This document shows, piece after piece, positions 52,190 to 60,700 of a stretch of DNA of 64,000 nt; positions within the stretch are counted from its first letter, which is position 1; the number at the start of each line of letters is the position of its first letter. The notes below the pieces were generated by a model that saw only the letters and a list, made by a program, of their open reading frames with translations, was not told the DNA's origin and searched no databases. The translations under genes were made by a program, and so were the position numbers. The DNA lies in contig CAZELU010000003.1 in assembly GCA_964513215.1 (NCBI GenBank), positions 1 through 64,000 of the forward strand, read 5' to 3'. Source of the DNA: Casp-actino8 sp964513215 (GTDB lineage Bacteria; Actinomycetota; Acidimicrobiia; Acidimicrobiales; Ilumatobacteraceae).

Positions 52190-53346
52190 GGCTTCCAGCC
52201 TGCCAAGAGGCCGCAGGCTTCCTCCAAATGCGCGCGTTCGCCGGCGTACGAGAACCGGACGAAGCGGTGGCCGCGGGAGAGATCGAAGTCGAGTCCGGGT
52301 GTGCTCGCCACTCCCAACTGATCGAGCCATCGATGGCACAGGTCCATGGAGTCGTTGGTGAGGTGGCTCACGTCGGCGTACACGTAGAACGCTCCGTCGG
52401 CGGCGGCGATGCGGTCGAGTCCGGCGGCCGCGAGGCCGTCGATGAGCAGCGTGCGGTGCTCGGCGTACCGTGCGACGTGTGAGTCGAGTTCGTCGGTGCA
52501 GTCGAACGCCGCCAGACCGGCGATCTGGCTCACGTGAGGTGCGCAGATGTAGAGGTTCTGCTGCAGCCGCTCGACGACGTCGCGCAGATGATCGGGAACG
52601 ACCATCCATCCGAGACGCCAACCCGTCATCGAGAAGTACTTCGAGAACGAGTTGATGACCACTGCGCTGTCCGAACGGCCAGCCAGCGTGGGAGCCGGAC
52701 CTCCGTAGGTGATGCCGTGGTAGATCTCGTCGGCGATCACCTGGATTCCGTTGACGTCGCAATAGCGGGTGATGTCGTCGAGTGACGATCGATCGAGCAC
52801 GGTTCCCGTCGGATTGGACGGCGACGCGATGACGAGTCCGTCGAGCGGCCCGGCGGCTTCGAGCATCGCCACGGTGGGCACCCAACGCGAGTCGGGCCCG
52901 ACCGTGACGGGAACCGGGGTGACACCGAGGGCAATGAGTGTGTTGCGGTAGCACGGATAGCCGGGTTCGAGAACCGCCACACGATCGCCCGGGTCGAAGG
53001 CGGCGAGGAAGGCGAGGGTGAAACCGGCCGATGCTCCGCCCACGATGACCACTCGTTCGGGATCGACGTGTGCGCCGTACGCCTCGTCGTAGTGGCGAGC
53101 GATCCGCGCGGAGAGACGCGGCAGACCCGGTGCGTTCGTGTAACCCAGTGAGTCGGCTCGCTCGAGAGCATCGATGACCGCACGTCGCGCTCCGAGTGGA
53201 GCACCTGTGCTCGGTTGGCCGACTTGCAGAAAGAGAGTGCGCGCTCCCGACGCTGCCCGCTCGGTCGCCCGTAGCGACATCGCCATGGCGTGGAAGGGCG
53301 GGACCTGGGCCGCCCGCAGGCCACTGGTGAGTCGGTCGGTCGTCAT
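52186..53346 (-). CDS. Class I/II aminotransferase
   Basis: A 386-residue PLP-dependent aminotransferase. IASPSNPTGTVL, VIADEIYHGITYGG and the Schiff-base lysine in INSFSKYFSMTGWRLGW are present, and the C-terminal arginine for carboxylate binding is in GHRFVRFSYAG. The ATG at 53346 shares its first base with the stop of the phosphoesterase gene (TGATG). It is the second gene of the coupled chain. Aspartate or aromatic aminotransferase-like activity is likely; the exact substrate is unknown. Confidence 0.9.
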   Translation of the reverse strand: MTTDRLTSGLRAAQVPPFHAMAMSLRATERAASGARTLFLQVGQPSTGAPLGARRAVIDALERADSLGYTNAPGLPRLSARIARHYDEAYGAHVDPERVVIVGGASAGFTLAFLAAFDPGDRVAVLEPGYPCYRNTLIALGVTPVPVTVGPDSRWVPTVAMLEAAGPLDGLVIASPSNPTGTVLDRSSLDDITRYCDVNGIQVIADEIYHGITYGGPAPTLAGRSDSAVVINSFSKYFSMTGWRLGWMVVPDHLRDVVERLQQNLYICAPHVSQIAGLAAFDCTDELDSHVARYAEHRTLLIDGLAAAGLDRIAAADGAFYVYADVSHLTNDSMDLCHRWLDQLGVASTPGLDFDLSRGHRFVRFSYAGERAHLEEACGLLAGWKP

Positions 53347-54356
53347 CAGCGGTCGCGCGACGGGAACACGAAGCACCGTTCGTCGAGCGATCCCATCGCG
53401 TAGGTCTGGTAGTCGACACCGAAGTCGGCGTACAGGCCGCGGCAACGCTCGCTCCAGGTGAGTGCTTCAGGAGACGAGACGCGGTGCACGATCTGCATGA
53501 CACCGCCTTCGTAGACGCGATACTCGGCCCACGTGCCGGGGAAGTCCTTGATGGTTCCGATCTCGATCGTGGGGGCACCGCATGGCATCCTGCGGACTCG
53601 GTGACGGTGCGTGTGTCCGGCGGTGTACCCGAGAATGTTCGAATGTGCGGCGACCACGCGGTCGAGGGCGTCGCTCGAATCGGGATGGATCCCGAAGTAG
53701 TCGTCGCTCCGCTTCCCCGACACCCACTGCTGGTGGTGCCCCATCACGATGACCGGCAGTGAGGTCGATGCGGCATGGTCGGCCAACCATTCCATCTGCT
53801 CACGGTCGAACGCACCAGTCGTCTCGGTCGGAATAGCGGTGTCCATGAGAGCCACGCACACACCGGGCATCTCGACCCAGAGATCGACGTCGTAGACACC
53901 TTGATCGAGATACGAATCGTGGTTGCCGCGGACGACGTGCAGTCGATCGCCGAACGTGCCGCGGTAACACGACTCGAAGGCGGCGAACTCGGCGTCGGTG
54001 CCGAACGCGGTGAGATCACCCTTGACGAGGACCGCGAACGGGTCGATCGCCTCGATTTCGCGGCACGCCTCTTCGTTCATCAACTCGGGATGGCGTGACT
54101 CGTGATCGTCACGACTGATGATCGGGCCGAGTGGACTGTCGTCCATGCGACCGCACACGACTTCGCCGAAGTGGACGTCGTTGACGGTGGCGAATCGGCA
54201 GAGCAGTTCACCGCTCGGCCGGGGCAGTGTTCGTGCTTCGATTCCGTGGAACTCGTGCACCGTGTCGGGGGCGAGCTCGTCGAAGCGGTGAACGTCGGCC
54301 CCTCGATGCAGGACCACCAGATCGTCAGCAACGGTCGTGACTTCCACGTGAGTCAC
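53346..54356 (-). CDS. Calcineurin-like metallophosphoesterase
   Basis: A 336-residue metallophosphoesterase. The dinuclear-metal motifs are FATVNDVHFGE (D-x-H), FAVLVKGDLTAFG (GD-x2), VVRGNHDSY (GNHD) and VMGHHQQW with YTAGHTHRHR (GHxH). The first ~45 residues are a non-catalytic extension. It belongs to the Icc/CpdA-like group, which includes cyclic-nucleotide and other phosphodiesterases. The start is the GTG at 54356. It heads the minus-strand chain of four overlapping genes. Confidence 0.88.
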   Translation of the reverse strand: MTHVEVTTVADDLVVLHRGADVHRFDELAPDTVHEFHGIEARTLPRPSGELLCRFATVNDVHFGEVVCGRMDDSPLGPIISRDDHESRHPELMNEEACREIEAIDPFAVLVKGDLTAFGTDAEFAAFESCYRGTFGDRLHVVRGNHDSYLDQGVYDVDLWVEMPGVCVALMDTAIPTETTGAFDREQMEWLADHAASTSLPVIVMGHHQQWVSGKRSDDYFGIHPDSSDALDRVVAAHSNILGYTAGHTHRHRVRRMPCGAPTIEIGTIKDFPGTWAEYRVYEGGVMQIVHRVSSPEALTWSERCRGLYADFGVDYQTYAMGSLDERCFVFPSRDR

Positions 54357-54395
54357 GGTAGTGGCCTTCTCACCTACGCGCGCCGAAGCGCCCGG

Positions 54396-54584
54396 TCACC
54401 AGGGACGCGCGCGACGTGACACGACCGGCGGCGACCACCAGCGTCCGCTGAACCGCCACGACGACCGACGCCCCGACCCATCGTCGGCCACAGCGACGAC
54501 CGGTCGCGGCCACAGCGCCTCGATGGCGGCCGCGATGGCCACCGCTTCTTCGTCGGTGGGAGTGGGCGAGATCTGGTTGCTCAT
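54396..54584 (-). CDS. Acyl-CoA carboxylase epsilon subunit
   Basis: A 62-residue protein. The segments PTPTDEEAVAIAAAIEALW and SSWRFSGRWW match the small epsilon subunit (AccE/PccE) that stabilises actinobacterial acyl-CoA carboxylases. Position supports this strongly: its ATG overlaps the stop of the beta-subunit gene (ATGA at 54581-54584). A continuous minus-strand reading through the beta gene in another frame exists and is a shadow. The gene is easily missed because of its size. Confidence 0.85.
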   Translation of the reverse strand: MSNQISPTPTDEEAVAIAAAIEALWPRPVVAVADDGSGRRSSWRFSGRWWSPPVVSRRARPW

Positions 54585-56140
54585 AGCGGCATGTTGCCGT
54601 GCTTGCGTCGCGGAAGTTCCTCGCGCTTGCTGCGGAGCATCTTGAAGCCGTTGATGACCTTCACGCGAGTTTCGGCCGGATCGATGACGTCGTCGATGTA
54701 ACCGCGCTCGGCGGCGGCGTACGGGTTGGCGTACTTCTCGGTGTACTCGGCCACGAGTTCGGCGCGACGGGCCACCGGATCGGCGGCCTGCTGCAGTTCG
54801 CGGCGATACACGATCTCGACGGCACCGTTGGGTCCCATGACGGCGAGTTCGGCCGTGGGCCAGGCGTACGCCAGATCGGAACCGATCGACTTCGAGTCCA
54901 TCACCACGTATGCGCCGCCGTAGGCCTTGCGCGTGATGACCTGAATACGCGGCACCGTCGCTTCGCAGTACGCGTACAGCAACTTTGCGCCGTGACGGAT
55001 GATGCCGCCGTATTCCTGATCGACACCGGGCAGGAAGCCCGGCACGTCGACGAGTGTGAGAAGCGGAACGTTGAACGCATCGCACGTGCGAACGAAGCGA
55101 GCACCCTTCTCGGCGCTCTCGATGTCGAGAACTCCGGCGAGAACCATCGGCTGGTTGCCGACGACGCCGACGGTCTGGCCGTCGATACGAGCGAATCCGC
55201 ACACGATGCTCTTGGCCCAGTACGGGAAGTACTCGAAGAACTCACCGTCGTCGACGATCGAGGCGATGACCTTCTTCATGTCGTACGGCTGATTCGGTGA
55301 TGGCGGCAGGATGTCGCGAAGTTCGGGGCACAGGCGCTCGGGGTCGTCGCCAGCGTCGACACTCGGGGGCTCTTCCATGTTGTTCTGCGGGAGGAACGAC
55401 ACGAGGTAGCGAACGTCGTCGAGGCAGGCCTTCTCGTCGGCCGACACGAAGGTGGCCACACCCGACTTGCTGGCGTGACTCATGGCGCCACCGAGTTCTT
55501 CGAGTGTCACTTCCTCGCCGGTGACCGTCTTGACCACGTCGGGACCGGTGATGAACATGTGGCTCGACTCGCGAACCATGAAGATGAAGTCGGTCATGGC
55601 CGGTGAGTACACCGCACCACCCGCGCACGGTCCGAGGATGACCGAGATCTGCGGAATGACTCCGCTCGACAACACGTTGCGATAGAAGATGCCGCCATAA
55701 CTGGCCAGCGACACGACACCTTCTTGGATGCGCGCACCGGCACCGTCGTTGAGTCCGATGACCGGCGCACCGACCTTGAGCGCGAGATCCATCAACTTGT
55801 GGATCTTCTCGGCGAACACTTCGCCGAGGGCACCGCCGAACACCGTGAAGTCCTGTGAGAACACGAACACCTTGCGGCCCTCGATGGTGCCCCAGCCGGT
55901 GATGACGCCGTCGGTGTACGGGCGCTCTTCGAGGCCGGCCGCATGTGCGCGATGGCGGGCCAACATGTCGAGTTCCTGGAAGGAACCCGGGTCGAGCAAG
56001 TAGTCGATCCGCTCGCGGGCCAGCATCTTGCCCTTCTCGTGCTGGCGCTCGATGGCGCGCGGCGAGCCGGCGAGAAGGGCTTGCTCCTTGCGCTGCTTGA
56101 GGTCGTCGAGCTTGTCGTGCATGGGGTTGCCGCTGGTCAC
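54581..56140 (-). CDS. Acyl-CoA (propionyl-CoA) carboxylase beta subunit
   Basis: A 519-residue carboxyltransferase subunit. DFTVFGGALGEVFAEKI, LNDGAGARIQEGV, GPCAGGAVYSPAMTDF, FVRTCDAFNVPLLTLVD and KAYGGAYVVMDSK are characteristic of the propionyl/acetyl-CoA carboxyltransferase beta chain. It moves carboxyl from biotin to acyl-CoA, giving methylmalonyl- or malonyl-CoA. No biotin carboxylase (alpha) gene is in the window. The start is taken at the GTG at 56140; the ATG at 56122 is also possible. It works with the epsilon subunit and, functionally, with the epimerase at 63372. Confidence 0.93.
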   Translation of the reverse strand: MTSGNPMHDKLDDLKQRKEQALLAGSPRAIERQHEKGKMLARERIDYLLDPGSFQELDMLARHRAHAAGLEERPYTDGVITGWGTIEGRKVFVFSQDFTVFGGALGEVFAEKIHKLMDLALKVGAPVIGLNDGAGARIQEGVVSLASYGGIFYRNVLSSGVIPQISVILGPCAGGAVYSPAMTDFIFMVRESSHMFITGPDVVKTVTGEEVTLEELGGAMSHASKSGVATFVSADEKACLDDVRYLVSFLPQNNMEEPPSVDAGDDPERLCPELRDILPPSPNQPYDMKKVIASIVDDGEFFEYFPYWAKSIVCGFARIDGQTVGVVGNQPMVLAGVLDIESAEKGARFVRTCDAFNVPLLTLVDVPGFLPGVDQEYGGIIRHGAKLLYAYCEATVPRIQVITRKAYGGAYVVMDSKSIGSDLAYAWPTAELAVMGPNGAVEIVYRRELQQAADPVARRAELVAEYTEKYANPYAAAERGYIDDVIDPAETRVKVINGFKMLRSKREELPRRKHGNMPL

Positions 56141-56202
56141 GGAGGAGACGCTACCCCTCGGTCCGCGACGGGCTCACAGTCGGATCGGGCCTGAATGGGC
56201 GG

Positions 56203-58080
56203 TTATGGAACGACTGTGGCCGTGACCGGCTGGATCCCCGGCACCGTCGTGGTCGCGGCTCCAACAGCCGCCGATCCACCGACGGGCACCAGAGCCGTCA
56301 TCGGAACCGTGGCCGCCGTGCCAACCGGCGACGTGGTGCTCACCAACACCGCCGCATCGGGATTGTCGTCGTTGGCCATCACCGACACGGTGTACGTGAC
56401 CGAGGGCAGCGGACCATCGGGTCCATTGCCGCTCACGATCACGGTCCAGAGTCCGGCCGTTCCGAACGGAACGCCTTCCTTCAGCGGAAGTCGAGCCGCC
56501 CCCTTGCCATCGAGCGGAACCGACAACGTGACGCTCGCGGTGTCGGCCGTGGGCGGATTGAACTGCACGGTGAGATCGGTGAGGCCGCTCTCGGGTGAGT
56601 GCACGTCGATGCGCACCGCGTTGAGTCCGACCATGGCGGGTGTGACTTTCACTTGCACGTCGAACGCTCCGCCGGAACGTTCTCCTACGAATGCGTAATT
56701 GGTTCGATCGGTCCCGGGCGGCTCGATGTTGGCCGGAAGTGTGGCGACCGCCCACGACGACAGCGCGAAGACGAACACACCGAACGCGGCTTCGGTGGCC
56801 ACGGCGCGTCGCAGACTGAACGCGATCTTCGCGTTGAGTGCCTTGGCCTTGCCGAGACGAGTGGCGACCACCTGGCGCATGAGCATGCCGAGGTAGACCA
56901 TGGCCGCGACGCCGATCACCTTGAGCACGATGAGGCGTCCGTGTCGACTGCTGAGGAATCCGCCGCCGTCGAGTTGAATCAAGTGCAGCGTTCCCGAGAC
57001 AACGGCCACCGTCACGAAAGCCGGCGCCAGTCGGGTGTAGCCGCGTACGGCGTGCACGAGATCTTCCTCACCGGGTCCGGCGAGAACAGCGAGCAACAGC
57101 AGGGCGAGTCCACCGAACCACAGTGCGATCGACACGCTGTGGAATGCACCGGCCAACGTGCCCACCAATGAGAATTCGGCGGTGGCCCGAGTGAGAGCGA
57201 GTGATGCGACGGCGATGCCCATCGGAGCGAGTGACACTGCTTGGGTTCGCGGATCGAGAAGGCGCTCGGGCCGAACCATGACACCAGCGCTGGCGGCCAC
57301 GAGGAAGAAACGAGCGAGGATTGCGGTTCCGCTCAACGAGTCGAAGAGACCGAACCACTCGGTGGGGTTGAGTGCCGCCGTGACCGAGATGCGCGATTCG
57401 ATTGCGACCGTGAGAACCATCACGAAGAACGTGGAGATGGTGCCGACGAACCACGCGATGCGGAAGAAGCGCGGGACGAGTCCGTCATCGACTCCTTCGG
57501 GCCAGACCAGAACGATGAGCACGGCCCCACCGAAGAGCGCCGCCAGGGCCATGTAGGCGACCATGCGGGCCAGCCCGAGCGGGCCGCTCACCGGGGGTGG
57601 GTCGCCCAGAAGGTTGCCACCGTCGGTGATATCGGCTTCGGTGAGATCGCCCGGATCGATACTGGCCGGGTCGAGAACCTCGAACGAGAAGACACCCGTG
57701 GCCACTTTGCCGTCGGGTTGTGGAATGGAATAGGTGACGTTGCAGGTGCCGACCGGGAGGCTGCCGACCACCGGAACCGAGATGGAAATGCCGTCGGCTC
57801 CGAATTCGGCCGGCCCGATCGGCGCCGGTGCTTGGTCGCACACGGCCTGCACCACCGAGTTGGACGGCACCGTTTCGTTGAACACGACGGTGATCCGCGA
57901 GGGTGCGACGGCGACCTTTTCTCCATCGGCCGGTGACGACGACACCAGAGTGGTCTCGGCTCGTGCCGGCTCAGCTCCGATGAAACCGGGCGCGACGATG
58001 CCGACCGCGAACATGGCGAGAACGATTCGCCGGAACACGCGTGTCCGGCCGGTCGTGGCGGTGGTCGGCGACAGCGACAT
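56203..58080 (-). CDS. CopC-CopD fusion protein with altered copper ligands
   Basis: A 625-residue exported membrane protein. A signal peptide ends near EPARA (residue 37). Residues about 38-135 form a CopC-like domain (TTLVSSSPADGEKVAVAPSR; VVFNETVPSNSV). About residues 165-455 form a CopD-like multi-pass domain (AFHSVSIALWFGGLALLLL retains the conserved His). The C-terminus has a YtkA-like beta domain. The CopC N-terminal histidine is replaced (ETTLVSS), and DGKVATG replaces the usual DGHPVSG, so the copper site appears lost. The start is the ATG at 58080; it is divergent from dnaX (86 bases). Confidence 0.88.
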   Translation of the reverse strand: MSLSPTTATTGRTRVFRRIVLAMFAVGIVAPGFIGAEPARAETTLVSSSPADGEKVAVAPSRITVVFNETVPSNSVVQAVCDQAPAPIGPAEFGADGISISVPVVGSLPVGTCNVTYSIPQPDGKVATGVFSFEVLDPASIDPGDLTEADITDGGNLLGDPPPVSGPLGLARMVAYMALAALFGGAVLIVLVWPEGVDDGLVPRFFRIAWFVGTISTFFVMVLTVAIESRISVTAALNPTEWFGLFDSLSGTAILARFFLVAASAGVMVRPERLLDPRTQAVSLAPMGIAVASLALTRATAEFSLVGTLAGAFHSVSIALWFGGLALLLLAVLAGPGEEDLVHAVRGYTRLAPAFVTVAVVSGTLHLIQLDGGGFLSSRHGRLIVLKVIGVAAMVYLGMLMRQVVATRLGKAKALNAKIAFSLRRAVATEAAFGVFVFALSSWAVATLPANIEPPGTDRTNYAFVGERSGGAFDVQVKVTPAMVGLNAVRIDVHSPESGLTDLTVQFNPPTADTASVTLSVPLDGKGAARLPLKEGVPFGTAGLWTVIVSGNGPDGPLPSVTYTVSVMANDDNPDAAVLVSTTSPVGTAATVPMTALVPVGGSAAVGAATTTVPGIQPVTATVVP

Positions 58081-58166
58081 GGTCGGTACCACGGTAGTCA
58101 GCGACTCGTGGGTGACCGGGGCACTCGCGGGGAACCTCGACCACACCCCATCTGTAAAGTCGGAGC

Positions 58167-59864
58167 GTGCCCGACACCGGATACCAGGCGCTCTATCGGC
58201 GTTATCGGCCCCAGCGCTTCTCCGAGTTGCGAGGGCAGGATCACATCGCCCTCGCACTGCGCAATGCTGTCAAGTCCGATCGCGTCGGCCATGCGTATCT
58301 CTTCTCGGGTCCGCGAGGTACTGGCAAGACCACCACGGCGCGCATCCTCGCCAAAGTTCTCAACTGCGAGGCTCCGGTCGACGGCGAACCGTGTTGCTCG
58401 TGTGGTTCGTGTGAGGCAGTCGTGCACGGCAGCAGCTTCGACGTCATCGAACTCGACGCCGCGAGCAATCGCAGCATCGAAGACATTCGCGAGATCATTT
58501 CGACTGCGGCCCTGGGCTCCCCCGGTCGCCACAAGGTGTACATCCTCGACGAGGTGCACCAGCTCACCGGTCCGGCGGCGGCCGCCCTTCTCAAGACCCT
58601 CGAAGAGCCGCCGTCGCACGTGGTGTTCGTCCTCGCCACGACCGACCCCGAGAAGGTCCCCGAAACCATTCGCAGCCGCACGCAACACCTGCAGTTCCAC
58701 CTGCTCCCGGTGGCCGATCTCGAAGAGCACGTGCGGTGGGTCGCGCAGGATGCTGGCATCCCCCTCGACGAGCGCGGTCTCGAGGCGGTTCTGCGTCAAG
58801 GCGGTGGGTCGGCCCGTGACACGTTGTCGGCGCTCGAACTCCTGGCCGCCACCGGTGGACAGATCGACGAAATCACACCGGTCGACGAATTCGTCGAGGC
58901 CCTCATCGAGTTCGACGCCGGCCGTGCGCTGGCGGCCGTTGCTCACACCGTGCATCGTGGCCGCGATCCGCGCACCATCATCGACGATCTCGTTCGTCAT
59001 CTGCGCGACTGCTTCCTGACTCAGATGGCGCCTGAACTCGTTCAGGCGCAAGAACATCGAGCAGCCGAACTCGCCGATCAGGCTCGTCGCCTCGGTACCG
59101 CGCGCATCGTGAAGGTGATGGAGACACTTGGCCAGGCGCTTCTCGACATGCGGGGCGCGCCCGATCAGCGTGTGGTGCTCGAGGTCGCCCTGGTTCGTCT
59201 CGTGCATCGTCAACTCGACACCGGTCTCGATGCCCTGTTGGCGCGGGTCGAACGTCTCGAACGCGAGATCGTCGAACGTCCGCCCACGCTCGCTCCTGCC
59301 CCGGTCAATCCGTCCACCGGGCGTGCGGTTCTGGGTGGACGCGTGAGTCGTGATGCGTCGGCGCCTACTCCCCGTCCGGCCGCATCGAGTCCGGCTCCTG
59401 TCGCGGCATCGAGCCCGTCGGCTCCGGAATCATCGCCCTCGCCGGCATCGAACGCGGGCGCGTCACTCGACACGTTGGTGGCTCGCTGGTCCGACGACGT
59501 TTTGGCCAAGTTGGTCGGAATGCGGCGCGCGGTCGCCCAGATGGTCAAGCCTGTCGTTCGCGATGGTGCGGTGGTGTTGATGGTCGACAACGAGCATGCG
59601 GCGAAGCGTGTGAACGACTATCTCGACGACTTGTCGGCTGCTGTTCGTGTGGCGGCTGGTTCGTCGTGCCCGGTCGTGGTGGAAGTGCGCCCCGATGCGC
59701 CAGCCGAAACAGCGCCCAAGCGCAAGAAGGCCGTGGTCGTTCCCGACGACGACGAGATCGACATCGAAGAAGCCAAGAAGCTGCCCACGTCCACCGCCAA
59801 GAGCACCGAAGAAGAACTCCTCGAAGCGTTTCCGGCGGCCAAGTTCGTGAAGAAAGAGCAGTGA
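58167..59864 (+). CDS. dnaX: DNA polymerase III subunits gamma and tau
   Basis: A 565-residue clamp-loader ATPase. YQALYRRYRPQRFSELRGQ is the standard N-terminus; Walker A is SGPRGTGKTTTA, the zinc-binding cysteines are in CCSCGSCEAV, Walker B is ILDEVHQL and the arginine-finger segment is TIRSRTQHLQ. A Pro/Ala/Ser-rich linker (residues about 375-430) precedes the tau C-terminal part. The start is the GTG at 58167, preceded by a -10-like TAAAGT. recR follows three bases after the stop, without the usual ybaB between them. Confidence 0.95.
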   Translation: MPDTGYQALYRRYRPQRFSELRGQDHIALALRNAVKSDRVGHAYLFSGPRGTGKTTTARILAKVLNCEAPVDGEPCCSCGSCEAVVHGSSFDVIELDAASNRSIEDIREIISTAALGSPGRHKVYILDEVHQLTGPAAAALLKTLEEPPSHVVFVLATTDPEKVPETIRSRTQHLQFHLLPVADLEEHVRWVAQDAGIPLDERGLEAVLRQGGGSARDTLSALELLAATGGQIDEITPVDEFVEALIEFDAGRALAAVAHTVHRGRDPRTIIDDLVRHLRDCFLTQMAPELVQAQEHRAAELADQARRLGTARIVKVMETLGQALLDMRGAPDQRVVLEVALVRLVHRQLDTGLDALLARVERLEREIVERPPTLAPAPVNPSTGRAVLGGRVSRDASAPTPRPAASSPAPVAASSPSAPESSPSPASNAGASLDTLVARWSDDVLAKLVGMRRAVAQMVKPVVRDGAVVLMVDNEHAAKRVNDYLDDLSAAVRVAAGSSCPVVVEVRPDAPAETAPKRKKAVVVPDDDEIDIEEAKKLPTSTAKSTEEELLEAFPAAKFVKKEQ

Positions 59865-59867
59865 TCG

Positions 59868-60476
59868 GTGGCTTCCACCTACACGCTGCCGGTCCAGAAC
59901 CTCATCGATCATCTCGGGCGTCTGCCCGGAATCGGACCTCGTTCAGCGCAGCGCATCGCATTCCATTTGCTGAAGTTGCCCGCTGAGGACGTTCAGCGTC
60001 TCACTCAGGCGATCACCGATGCCAAAGAGCGTGTGCGTTTCTGCTCGCAATGTTTCAACTTCGCCGAAGACGATCTGTGTCCCATCTGCGCCGATCCACG
60101 TCGTGACTCCAGTGTCATCTGCGTGGTCGAAGAGAGTCGCGACATCATTCCGCTCGAACGAACCGGCGAGTTCAAGGGTCGATACCACGTACTCCTCGGC
60201 GTCATGAATCCGATCGAGGGCATCGGACCCGATCAGCTCAAGATGCGCGAACTCGTGATGCGCATCGGTAGCGAAGACGTTCGCGAAGTGATCGTGTGCA
60301 CCAACCCCAACACCGAGGGAGAAGTCACCGCGCAGTACATCGGTCGTCTGCTGAAGCCCTTCGACATCACGGTCACCCGACCGGCCTCGGGGCTACCGGT
60401 GGGCGGCGATCTCGAGTACGCCGACGAACTCACCTTGGGTCGGGCGATCAGCGGTCGTCGTCGTCTCGACGACTGA
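59868..60476 (+). CDS. recR: Recombination protein RecR
   Basis: A 202-residue RecR, which acts with RecF and RecO in loading RecA on gapped DNA. HLGRLPGIGPRSAQRIAFHL is the helix-hairpin-helix part, CSQCFNFAEDDLCPIC the zinc finger with four cysteines, and the Toprim domain includes VVEESRDI and TNPNTEGEVTAQYI. The start is the GTG at 59868, giving the usual length. It is separated from dnaX by three bases. Confidence 0.96.
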   Translation: MASTYTLPVQNLIDHLGRLPGIGPRSAQRIAFHLLKLPAEDVQRLTQAITDAKERVRFCSQCFNFAEDDLCPICADPRRDSSVICVVEESRDIIPLERTGEFKGRYHVLLGVMNPIEGIGPDQLKMRELVMRIGSEDVREVIVCTNPNTEGEVTAQYIGRLLKPFDITVTRPASGLPVGGDLEYADELTLGRAISGRRRLDD

Positions 60477-60700
60477 CGCGCTCCGGGGTACCGCTCGGGG
60501 CTGGCGCGGGCGGAAAGGCCATCCCCGGTCGATACCCCGGATCAACGGAGACGGCGGTGCGTCCCTGTATGACGATTAGGTTACGAATATGACGGTGGCC
60601 GTGCAAGAATCGGCCCTGAGCAGGGCCTTTCCGGCACTTCAGTATGACGACCGATCGGACGGCCCTGGTGGGCGTCGTCGGGGTCGATGGCTTGGTCGGC
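60477..60700. other. Non-coding gap after recR, with a hairpin
   Basis: This 224-base gap between recR and the converging thiolase gene is the longest non-coding stretch in the window. It holds GGCCCT-GAGC-AGGGCC (60612-60627) followed by TTT, a possible weak terminator for recR. A short plus-strand frame from 60589 runs into the antisense of the thiolase and has no support as a gene. I recognise no RNA gene; the SRP RNA and tRNA signatures I know are absent. Confidence 0.45.

Noticed and set aside
60477..60700. Small RNA gene such as SRP RNA or a tRNA after recR
   Set aside because: I could not find the conserved SRP core or a cloverleaf with a T-arm; only a short hairpin is visible.
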